Source of the DNA: Entophlyctis helioformis
Taxonomy: Eukaryota; Chytridiomycota; Chytridiomycetes; Chytridiales; Chytriomycetaceae
Direction: 5' to 3'
NCBI GenBank assembly: GCA_025526915.1
Contig: JAHLKH010000013.1
Coordinates: forward strand, 124,001-188,000
Length of the DNA: 64,000 nucleotides
A program made the position numbers and the translations under genes. This document shows, in pieces, positions 32,835-45,460 of this stretch; the stretch's first letter is position 1, and the number at the start of each line of letters is the position of its first letter. The notes under the pieces were generated by a model. That model saw only the letters and a list, made by a program, of their open reading frames with translations. It did no database searches and was not told the origin of the DNA.

Positions 32835-34125
32835 AGGCTGCTGGGGCGGGCCTTTGCCATGACCTGCTCAATGTCCAGCGCCGCACAGAGCGCCGTCCAG
32901 AAGGCAGACAGGAAGCGAGCGTCGCGGTCTGAGACGACAGACGACGGCAGGCCGTGGCCAGCAAGCACGCATCGGTTGAGGAACAGCGCGGCAAGATCCT
33001 CGGCAGTCGCGTCGCGTCGCGTCGCGTCGGCATGCACTTGACAAGCTTTGTCAGGCGATCCACAACCACAAACAGAGCGTCGTTGCCCTCGTCCACATGG
33101 GCAGCAAGGCAATGTCGCAGGCCACAGACTGGAAGCGGTCGGCAGGGATGGGCAGCGGGTGCAGCAGACCGGCAGGTGCCTGCGTCGACGAGTTGAACCG
33201 CTGGCAGGCGTCGCACGAGCTCACAAAGCGGCCGACCGACGCAGCCATGTCCGGCCAGTAGTAGTGCGCACGCAGACGGCGAACAGTGCGGGCTTGTCCC
33301 TGGTGGCCGCATGAGCCGGCTCGTGGGCCAGGGTGAGCAGGTCGGTGCGCACTTGACCCTCTGGGATGTACATGCGGCCCTCGTAGAACCACAGGCCGTC
33401 GACCAGCTCGAGCTTGGCTGCCAATTGACGCTCGTGTGCAGCAGCATCAGCAGGATCAGCCTTCCAGCGAGCGACGTTGAGCAGGAACGGGTCGGCAGCA
33501 AACAGCCGACAGATGCGAGCAGCGATGCCAGAGGTGACCGTCGTCAAGGCAGACACATCCACCGTCGAGCGGCAGCGGGCACAGTGCGGGGCAACAGTCA
33601 CATGGCGCGACAGCATGTCAGCCAGGTGGTTCTCACCGCCCTGGATGTACTGGACGGTCGCATCAAACTCTTGCAGCTACATGATCCAGCGAGCCTGGCG
33701 GTACGACAGCTTGGGCTGCGTCGAGATCCAGCGCAGCGATGCATGGTCGGTGTGGATGGTGAACTGCACGCTGAGCAGGTAGTGCCGGTACTTGTCGCAG
33801 GTGTCCACGATCGCCAGCATCTCGCGCTCGTGGGTCGGGTAGTTGCGTTCCGCATCGTTGAGCTTGCGCGAGTAGTACGAGACCGGATGGATCTTGGCCG
33901 TGCCGTCCGCATCGACATGCTTCTGGCCGATCCAGCCACCAATGGCAAACTCGGATGCGTCCGTGTACACGTGGTCTCCAGCGATGGGTCAAAGTACTTG
34001 AGCACCGGAGCGTTCGGATGGCGTCTAGAATGAAGTCCACAATGGCCCACTTGGCCTCGTCCATCACAAAGGGCTCGTCCTTGCACAAGAGTCTGGATCT
34101 GGCATTCCCCGCCAGCCAATCAGCG
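32835..34125 (-). mobile_element. Degenerate Ty3/gypsy (Metaviridae-type) LTR-retrotransposon pol remnant
   Basis: Minus-strand pol fragments appear in the expected order from 34125 downwards: the end of a reverse transcriptase, RNase H (YTDASEFAIGGWIGQ; SYYSRKLNDAERNYPTHERE; FTIHTDHASLRW), an integrase zinc-binding region (HYYWPDMAASVGRFVSSCDA, CQRFNSS) and part of the integrase core (VVVDRLTKLVKCMPTRRDAT; GLPSSVVSDRDARFLSAFW). The pieces lie in at least three reading frames with internal stops, so the element is broken. gag, protease, most of RT and both LTRs were not found. It sits between SYF2 and the actin promoter. Confidence 0.85.
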
Positions 34126-34528
34126 CCAGACTCTTGAGCTCAGGCTCGACCAATCACAGCACGCCCACCAAGCACAGAAGGCGTCTCTGCGGCTTGTCGC
34201 GGGACCAGCGAGTCCAGCGGGCGTGGTTGGTTGCCGTTGGGCTGGTTGCGTTGTGCTGGTTGCTGTTGTGCTGGTCGCTTGACTCGCCACAAGCAGCAGC
34301 AGCAGTAGCAGCCAACCAGCCAAACAAACCAGCCAGCCAGCCAGCCAGCCAGCCACCACCACCTCAACCACCACCTCAACCGCCACCGCAACCACGGCCC
34401 GATGCAACCAGCGAATCCAGCGACTCTAGCAGCGGCGCGACCGGCCGGCATAAAAGGCGGCCAGATCTGAGCAGCGCTTTCCACATCTGTTTGAATCCCC
34501 TCCAAACAAACACCCACACACCACTACC
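34126..34528 (+). promoter_or_regulatory. Actin promoter region with (CCAG)n and a TATA-like element
   Basis: 400 bp between the retroelement remnant and actin. A (CCAG)n run lies at about 34330-34354, followed by ACC-rich repeats. GGCATAAAAGGCGG at about 34448-34461, about 75 bp before the ATG, is the best TATA-like element in the window, which suits a strongly expressed gene. ACAAACACCCACACACCACT leads directly into the start codon. Confidence 0.55.
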
Positions 34529-36692
<2,164 letters not shown>

Positions 36693-36874
36693 GCCTTTGC
36701 TTTACCCCCCTCCTGCTGCTGCTGCTCTCTTGATTCCTCGTCTTGACTGGCCCCCCTCTCCATCCTACACGCCATTTCGCAAGCAAATGAACCCCTTGGT
36801 CTTGACAATCCCCGCCGCTTGTTCACGTTGGTGTGGCCACCAACACGCACTTGACTCGCTGCAACAGATCTGTG

Positions 36875-39800
36875 ATGCAACCCCAACAACTGCACGAGCG
36901 GCAAAGCATGTCGCAGCTGGTGCTGCTCAGCGACCACACAGACGACGAGGACGACGAGGGCGCAGATGGCCTGGGTGTGCTGCGCATGTCGGCCATGGAC
37001 GCTCTCGAGCTGGCCCCAGACTCTCGCCCAAACAGCCGGCTCTCGGACACTGCAGCCGGCGGCACCCAATCGCCAGTGACGCTCAACCACCAGCAGCTGC
37101 TGCACCGTCTGCACTTGTCGACTGCCGCCGCGGACAGCAACGCTTCGTCGTTCAACCCTGGCTTCATTGCCACCACAGGTGCTGCCGGTGCTGCCGGTGC
37201 GGCAAGCTCAGCTTCCACTGCCAGCGTTGGCTCGGCCGTGGCGAGCGATGCCTTTGCCGGCCAGTCGGTCGTGCTGTCGGAAGGTGGGTCGGCTGTCGCC
37301 TGGGCGTGCCTTTCGTCGCCTGGCCCCCCGAGAAGTAACCGCCAGCCCATCCCCAGAGCAAGCGGCGTCGCTCTTGTCTGCTCTCGACGACGTTCAAGAG
37401 CTGGTCTACGATCTCGGCAGCACCAATCCCTCGGCCATGCGAGCAGTTGTTGATGCGGCTCCGGTCTTGTCCTCCGATCCGGCTGTGCCACAAAGTATCC
37501 ACAGTTGCATCATCCAGATAAGCATCTGCCTCAGCCGCTAACATGGCAATCGATGCGTGACGGACAGGAACGCTGGATGACATTGAGCAGGACTTTAAGC
37601 GGTACCTGTCTTGCTGGCCGGCTGTTCCTGCAGCTGTTCCTGAGACAGCCGCCCAGTGTGCACTGACATGCTTTGCTGCATTGGTGCGACAGAACCATGA
37701 TTCCTGAAATGGAGATCTTGGACACCCCCAAAGGCATCCTGACCGCAACCATCGGCCGTCTTGTTGTGCTCAGAAACGAAGCGCTGGCTTTTGATATGCG
37801 CACGCTGCCCTTGATGTCTGGATCCGGCACCGCGTATGATGCGCGCATCCGCTTGCTGGAGATGATTGGCCGCGAGATCCTGCTCTATGAGCAGTTTGTG
37901 GACATGGACGGTAGGAACACTCTGAATGGCGGTTTGTTGATCGATCGGGACCATCTTTCTTACCCTCTCTTGCTCCATCTTTGCTGGCTCGCGGTTGCAA
38001 CGCCTTTCAACTCCTCCGCTCGGTAGCCGGCAGGTTGCAGCTGACTCTTGAAGAGATTATGAGAGAGCCAATCGAGGACATGGACGAGGCGGCCAGCGTC
38101 GTGCTTGGTTCAGATACTTCCAATTCAAGCCCGCCCTCGATTGTAAGTCACGTTTCTGCTCAGTGGCCAGCCCTATCCTGACCACCCTCGTCGATTCCTG
38201 GTCGCGCACACACAGTTTGAAGGTGTCAGACGCGTGTCCAAGCAGTACTCCATCGACAGCCTCCGCAGCTCATTCTCTGCTGCGCCAGTCCAAGACCAGC
38301 GTCGCGCATCCATTGCCACGTTGAACTTTCTTGGTCCTCGCTCTCATGTCTCCAACAACGTCTCGAGTCTTCAGTCAACCGACTCCTTTGCTCGCCTCCA
38401 AGAGAGCGCCGTCATGTCTGTTCCTCCGGGTCCATATGACTTTGTGAAATGGACCAAGTTGCGCAAACTCTCCGTCTCTCTCTTCAATGACGCCTTCCAC
38501 CGCCAGATTGGCACACCAACGGTCTTTTCGGTTTGTAAACTGCACATGCTCGACACGCCGCGCTGCGAACCGCTGCTGACACGAATGGCGCACGAACATG
38601 GCGCATGCACTCGCCAGGTGGCAGGAGTGATTGCCATTGGCACATCAAAGTCGGTCGTTCTTCTCTACGATCTTGCACAGAATCTGCTTGGCATCCTTGG
38701 AGACGCATCGCCAATATCAGGTAGGCTGCCTCCTATTATGTGCACTCTCCATGCAATGAGCACACCGGCTTCGATCCTAACGCATGACGCTACGTCCTAC
38801 CTCTAGCATCCATGTACGGCGCTGTCACTGCTGTCCACATCTCTCTGGATCAGAAGCACGTGCTGGCGGGCTATGCCCGTGGATTTGTGATGGTCTGGGA
38901 TGTACAGCGTCGAGCGTCAATCAAGGTGGTGCCGCCTGTCACGGACATGGAGCAGATAGGCGGGAAAAAGGACGGGCACCTGTCTGGCGCGCCAGTCATC
39001 CACCTTGCCAGCCTGAGCGCCACGTCGTTTGTATCTGCAGACGACCGTGTAAGTCGCCGCCCGCTTGGCTGTGCCGTCACTTGGCCGCATGTCTAATCCA
39101 TATGTGCCAGGGATCTGCATTTTACCACTCGGTGTCGCGCGGCATCGTTCTCACAAGCGTCAAATCCACCCGCATTCACGGCCGTCCTCTTGCCAATCCA
39201 AGCCAACAGTCGCTGCCAACGACCATCTTTTCTGTCGCCGCCCTTGCACCCATCTCTGGCCGACACCAGACGGATCAGTACAGACTCGTCGCCATCGCCA
39301 CGCCCTACAAAATGGCCATCATGAGCATGAAGCCTGTGCCTCAGATCCAGTACCGTGTGCCCTGGGACCTCTCTGTCGAATCAGGGCCAGAAACCACGCC
39401 TCGCAAGCCTGCGGAGGCTGCCTGCTTGGATTGGTGGTCGCCGGTCTTGCAGAAAAATGGCAAGTTGTCTCGCCCATGGCTTGCCTGCGACTTGTCCGAA
39501 ACGATTCGCTCCAGGACGGCGTTTTTGGACATGGCTGACCGTCACGCTTTGCTTTTGGCAGGATCGGTTGCTGGAGAGCCGCGCCTTGCATATTCTCACC
39601 GCAACCAAGTGTCGTTCTTGAGTGTCACCTGTTCCATCTCCGAAACGGACAAGTCAAAGCGCCACATCCACTTTACTCCCGATGGTCACTGCCACCTTCA
39701 AGACAACATTGTCGCCCTCCGATGGATCAACGAATCGCTTGTTGCGTGCGTCACCCGTGCAGAGCAGCTCATCACCGTCAGCACGTCGTCGGGTATGCAG

Positions 39801-42800
39801 CTCGAGAGTGTGGGGATCGGCGCATACAGCCCCATCTCGCAGCCCTATTTCCACAAGCCGCTCCAGCTGTTCAACATGCCCATCGACCTGGCATACATGG
39901 GCAGCTTTTGCGTCTACAGGCATCGCATGATGATCCTGGGCAAGGACGAGGTCTTGATTGCCAGTCTTTTGCCTTGGAGCGACCGCGTCGCGTCGCTCAT
40001 CCGCGTGGGCAATTTCCGCGAGGCGTTTGGCATGGCAGTCTCCTTTTACAGAGGCGAGGAGCGCTATGCTGCGATTGGCATTCCTCGGAATCCCGACTTG
40101 GCTCGCGGACGCATTGCAGACCACGTCTCTAGCCTCATCCTAGGCTATGTCTCCATGAGCCTGTCTGGCTACTACCCCAACGCCAACGAAGACCTTGCCG
40201 CCTACCGGCAAGTGACCGAGACCATCATGGAGACCTGCATCGCCATTGGACGTCTGGACCTGCTCTTTGGCGAAGTCTACGACCGTTTCCTTGATGCTGG
40301 CCTGTCGCTGGTCTTTCTGGAGCTGCTCGAGCCGTTTGTTCTCAGCGAGCGCATACGGAGCATTTCCAACCCAGCCGTCGTGCAAGCCCTCATGACACAC
40401 TTTCTCAGCCGCTCCTGGGTCGACCGACTGGAGCAGATGCTTCTGCACATGGATCCCACCACCCTCGACGTTCACCAGATCGTGCACCTGTGCCGCGAGC
40501 ATGGCCTCTACAACGCTCTCATCTTTGTGTACAATGCCGTCGTGCAGGACTTTGTCACGCCCATGGTCGATCTTCTCAAGCTCTGCAGTCCAGCGGGTCC
40601 ACGACCCTCTCTCAGCGTGTCATCTGCAGGGCCAGTGTCAGACTCGACAGCAGTGGCACGTGTGTCAAGCGTCGGCGGGGATGGAGACAGCGATCGTGCT
40701 GCGCGCAACCAGTCTGCAGTCTATATTCTGTACGTCTATCTGGCCTACACGCTCACGGGGATTGCCTTTCCTATGGGCACTTTGCAGCCCGAACAAGCGT
40801 CCAAGGCCAAAGTCGACATTTACAGCTTCCTCTTGTCTCCCTGCTATGCCCGGTACCAGCGTATGGGACCCATTGTCATTGGCACAGAGCCCTTTCCGTA
40901 TCTGCGTCTTCTTGTCGAAACAGACGCACGTGAGCTAGTCAAGGCTCTTGGCATCATCTTCGAGGACGCGTCCTTGTCGGACGGCATCAAGATCAACGAC
41001 CGCATCATCAACCTCTCGCCGTCCGAGTCCAGCCCACCCCGCAACAACTCGGTCGCACACGCCGTCGCTGCATTCAGAAAGGCCTCCCAGCGCGGTGTTA
41101 CCCGCCAGCTCATTGTCGATACGCTTCTCCAAGCCGTTGCACTCATCGAGTCTGGTGTGGATGCATCCAACGCACTGCAAGTCGAGGCTCTGGCATCCAT
41201 GTCCACGATCGTCTTTGCGTTCGTGGCTCGGTCCTTTGCAAAGTATCGCATGCACGTTAGACTGGCAGACGACGTCGTCGAGCGCCTGTTGACTGTCCTT
41301 GGCTCATCCGCGGAGGTGTCGACGAAAACGGAGCGCGAAATCTCCATTCTGGCCCTCTTTGACAGCGTCGGCGGGATCAGTGGCATCCGACACAGCATTG
41401 ATAGGCCATCCAGCGGAACGAGCACACCTCCTGCCGAGCCAGTCTCCTTGGTCCCAAGTTCACAGAGCTACGCGTCGTCTGATCCCACTCTCATTCTTGA
41501 AAAGTACGAGCGCGCTGGTCTGTGGCGCGTGTACGAGTACGTGGCACGAGGCATGGGTAGACTGGGACTGGTCTTGCGCGCGTTCCTGAACGATGAGCTG
41601 CGCTCCCAAGACGCCTTCCAGGCCATGCGCGAACTGCTCGACAGCGGAACTTTGACCTACCAGCAGTCGCTGGATGTCAAGCAGAGCATTCTGGACTATC
41701 TCGTTGCACTTGTTGAACTGGATGGCCCTGCTGCCGCACGTCTCGTGGATAACTACTGGCCGACCGAGCATGCGCACATTCTCGACACACTCGATGCCAC
41801 ACCCCGACTGGCATTTGCATACCTGCGTGGACTTGTTGCGCCACAAACGCAGAAACACGTACATCCCTCGATCCAGCTGTCCTCTGCCACGATCATCATG
41901 AACGCTCTACCCGGCCCATCTGCCGCACTCTCCGCTCCAGACGAGTCCAGTGAGCGTCCCAAGCACACGGGGAACTCCCTTCTCTATCAGGTCGGCTCTT
42001 CGTCTCGCCAGCCGCAGTCATCGCCATCGTTGCCACTGCCCGTCTATCCGCCAGGCTTTTACAACACGTACATCCGGCTCATGTGCCAGTTGGATGCAGC
42101 GCAGGTTTACCCGTATCTGATCTGGCTGAGCGATACGTTTGAGGCACTGCCCTTTGACATTGAGACGGTCATACAGACTGTTCGGTCGAGCCATGTCACG
42201 GATGCAACGGCGTGGATGCTTGAACGCACGGGCGACTTTACAGGTGCATTGAGTGCCATCTTGGGCGAGTTGAGCGGCATGGCTGAGCAGCTTGTCGCGC
42301 ATCGGAACCAAGGGGCTCCTCCTGTCGTACAAGACCAAACAACGAATCCGGCACCGGCCGCTTTATCCACAGACTCTGCAGCCGCATCTGCTGCAACAGC
42401 CCGTATCGCCATCGCGTCGCTGCTCGAGCTGGCCATTGCACTGTGCGAACGAGCCTCGCTTGTGCTGGAAGATCCCGATCAACGCGCATTGTGGTTCTCC
42501 CTATTGAGCGAGATCTACTTTAAGCTACCACAGTCGTGTCTTCCACCGGCCAGCGTGCCGTCAGTGGATGGAGTTGCTCTCTCACGATCGCCGCCGTTGT
42601 CTTTGATCGCGCAGCCATCTGAACCGGCAACTGCGCCAGAGCCAACGCATGCATCAACACACAGTGGTCCGTCCTCCTCGCTCTCCGTCTCCCTTGCTGG
42701 ATCGGCTTCAGCTTCTGCGCCGCAGTCCACCCTCTCGTCGCCGGGATTGACACCAAGGCAAGGCGGCGTATCCGAGCCTGTCCACGAGACGTCTCAACAA

Positions 42801-43400
42801 GCAGTGGCTGCTGGTGCACAACCTCTAGACGCTCATGACGATGTCCAGGCTTTCTGCATGGGACTAGCACGGCGAGTCATGAATGCAGTGGTGGGACACG
42901 TGTCGCTGCCAGAGATCATCTTCCACATTGTCCAGACACAGCAGGGTGCTCGGCTGGCCGACCATCGCGACATGATCTTCTCCATGCTGGACTCGCACGA
43001 CTACCACCGCGAGATGTTCCAGGCCGCCACACGCATCATTGCCGCAGACACCTACCGTCTCTTGGAGGCTGCGTTTGCTGCCCATACGCGAGGGTTGCGT
43101 CCAATCCGCGGACAGTGCGAGGCTTGCCGGCGTCTCTTGCACGTACGCGCCATGTTTGACGAGGAGCGCGATGAGCAGCTGGTGCTGTTTGACTGTCGCC
43201 ACACGTTCCACAAAACATGTCTGGAGACCTCGCTCGAGGCGGCGGCCGATCGGATGGGTCTGGACGGCTATCAGGACTATGGCCTCTGGTGCCCTGTCTG
43301 CGGACGCAGGAAACACGAGCTGCGCAAACACCTCAAGGGCAAAGGCAAACAGATCCTCAAGTCCATGGTGTGTCCTTGGATGGTATCTTGCCTGGCTTAG
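36875..43400 (+). CDS. VPS8: VPS8, CORVET tethering-complex subunit
   Basis: Rab5 effector of the CORVET complex, which tethers endosomes before fusion. Eight exons (36875-37283, 37357-37494, 37570-37609, 37693-37910, 38027-38142, 38216-38720, 38807-39048, 39111-43400) join in frame to about 1985 residues. The N-terminal part has WD40-like propeller repeats (GVIAIGTSKSVVLLYDLAQN; GAVTAVHISLDQKHVLAGYA; FVMVWDVQRRASIKVV) and the long alpha-solenoid follows (RVGNFREAFGMAVSFYRGEE; LLEPFVLSERI). A C-terminal RING-type finger is present: CEACRRLL, FDCRHTFHKTC, LWCPVCGRRK. The 3' end is uncertain: the frame stops at 43400, but a donor at 43368 (ATG|gtgtgt) could join an exon beginning CCCGATCTTGCC near 43490 and ending at 43595. 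The start ATG is the first in frame; MSQLV, 11 codons on, is an alternative. Confidence 0.93.
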
Positions 43401-43856
43401 CTCACCTTGGGCTGCCTTGGGTGCTAACCCGCTTGCTTGACGGACGCGATGGGATCCAACGGCCTCTCGACACTGCTGTTCGCGATGAAGCCCGATCTTG
43501 CCAAAGGGTTCACCGACACGCCGCGCGTCTTTGACTCGAAAGTCGACCAACTCGACGAGGTCTTGGGTCACCGTCGACCGCTGGTGAGCTCTTGAGCGCA
43601 GACTCGTGCGTGCTACTGCAGCCTGGCTGTCTCGCTGACTGCATGTTGTGCACAAAGATATCCTTGTACCATTGGCTGGATGGCCAGACCGGACAGCCAC
43701 TTGGCACAGACGACGGCAGCGGCTTCATCGTTGACATGAACGAGAATCGCCTCAATGCCACCCAAGATCCTCTTGGCTATGCCTGACTGCCGCCGCTTGG
43801 GTTGTCTGCTGCTGGACAGCCGCAATAAACGTTCCGTCCATCTCGTCCAAACTGTG

Positions 43857-45124
43857 ATGGCCGCGATCAGGCTTGCGCTTCTTGTCTGTGACAGGCCGTC
43901 GCAGACATTGCTGACCAGTACGGCGACTATGGTCAGTCGGCTGCCAGCGAGGGCTGCGTGTGTGTGCGTGTGTGTGCTATGGCGTCGGCGCCGCTCTGCT
44001 GACGATGGGCAGCTGCCCTTGCGGTGGACAGCCGCCATGTTCACGAACCTGTTCAACGATGCCTCTCTGCAGATGCCTTCTCCGACGACGGTTGCCACAA
44101 CGGCATTCGACGCAACGGCGGGCGAGCTGCCTCCTTCGCCACAAGACTTTGATGCAGTTGTCATGACTGGCTCGAGTGGGTTTGCATGCCCACGGATCGG
44201 CCTGTGCGGTCGCTGCTGCTGACTGTTGTTGGACCCACCACGGCCCCAGAGTTCTCGGCGCACGACACCGAGACGCCGTGGATCCAGCAGCTCAAGGCAT
44301 TCATCCGCAAGGTCGTGTCGAGCCAGTCCGGCCCATTTGTGATCGGCATCTGCTTTGGCCACCAGATCATTGCCGAGGCACTCGGCGGCAAAGGTCGGCA
44401 GTGGGTGGACGCCTGGCGGCGGATTGGCAGACGCTTTGGCGTGGTTCCTGACGCTCTGTGGCATGATCGCAGTTGCCAAGAACACGCTCGGATGGGAGGT
44501 GGGATGGACGCCCATTGAGCTGACGCAAGAAGGATCCAAGCTGTTTGCTGCGTCTGGACTCGCGCCAGGAGCCGCCCTCGTACGTGGATCTGTCCCGTTT
44601 GGCTGTTGGCTCGGTGCCATAATGCGTCTGCTGACCATTCGCTTGCGTGCGCTGCCACAGACGTTACAATCCATGCACCAGGTCGGCCATGCCCCCAAGC
44701 CAATGCTGTCGCATGCTTAAACACGCCAGTGCTGGCCGTGCTGATGAGCGTGCCTTGCATGCTTTGAACAGGACCACGTTGTCGAGGCTCCTCCCGGGTT
44801 CCAGGTGACGGGATCGACGCAGCTCTCGCCCGTGCAGATCATGCACAGCGATCGCTGCTTCTCTGTCCAGGGCCATCCCGAGTTCAGCTCTGGCGTGGTT
44901 CGCGAACTCATCCAGTACGTTGAACGCGTGGCGGGCACTACTCGCAGCTCACATGGCCAGCACACACAACAAGACACTCATCCGACTGGTGCAGCATGCG
45001 TCGCGCTTCCGGCGTTCTTGCCGGCGATGCCTGCGACAAATGGCTGGGCCTTGTCGACCGGCCTACAGATGGGCTTTTGGTTGCGAGATCGATGCTGCAC
45101 TTCTTGGCCGGACGACAACCTTGA
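43857..45124 (+). CDS. Class I glutamine amidotransferase-like protein (GMP synthase-type GATase fold)
   Basis: Stand-alone GATase of the type represented by yeast YLR126C; a glutamine- or gamma-glutamyl-acting hydrolase, substrate uncertain. Exons 43857-43931, 44032-44175, 44250-44393, 44473-44579, 44661-44681, 44772-44914 and 44995-45124. Motifs: AVVMTGSKFSAHDTETPWIQ, FVIGICFGHQIIAEALGGK (nucleophile C of G-I-C-F-G-H), VQIMHSDRCFSVQGHPEFSS (catalytic H of Q-G-H-P-E) and C-terminal DGLLVARSMLHFL. Exon 1 encodes MAAIRLALLVCD and then, one frame over, AVADIADQYGDY; only the second frame has the phase needed for exon 2 (AAMFTNLF). One base appears to be missing at 43893-43894; with it the gene would encode 254 residues. 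The stop is 34 bp before the katanin ATG. Confidence 0.88.
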
Positions 45125-45158
45125 CCCAACGATCTTGACACGACACGTCCGCCGCGCC

Positions 45159-45414
45159 ATGAGCAGTAGCACTGACAGTAACGGCAACAGCAACCAGCAA
45201 CAGGCAACGGCAACGGCAGCAACCCAAGCGGGCTCATCTACTCGCTCAATAAACCGCACACTGTCAGCAGCTTCGTTGCCCATGCCGCCAAGACCAACTG
45301 TCTGAGCATCGGGCCCAAGTCTGGCCGTGTCCTGGTCACGGGCGGCGAAGACCGCAAGGTCAACCTGTGGGCAGTTGGGCGGACATCGCCCATCATGGTG
45401 GGTGGCCTCTGGCA

Positions 45415-45460
<46 letters not shown>

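Noticed and set aside
45418..45457. (AC)n tract as Z-DNA or a regulatory switch
   Set aside because: It is intronic, and microsatellites of this length are common; nothing in the sequence supports a function.
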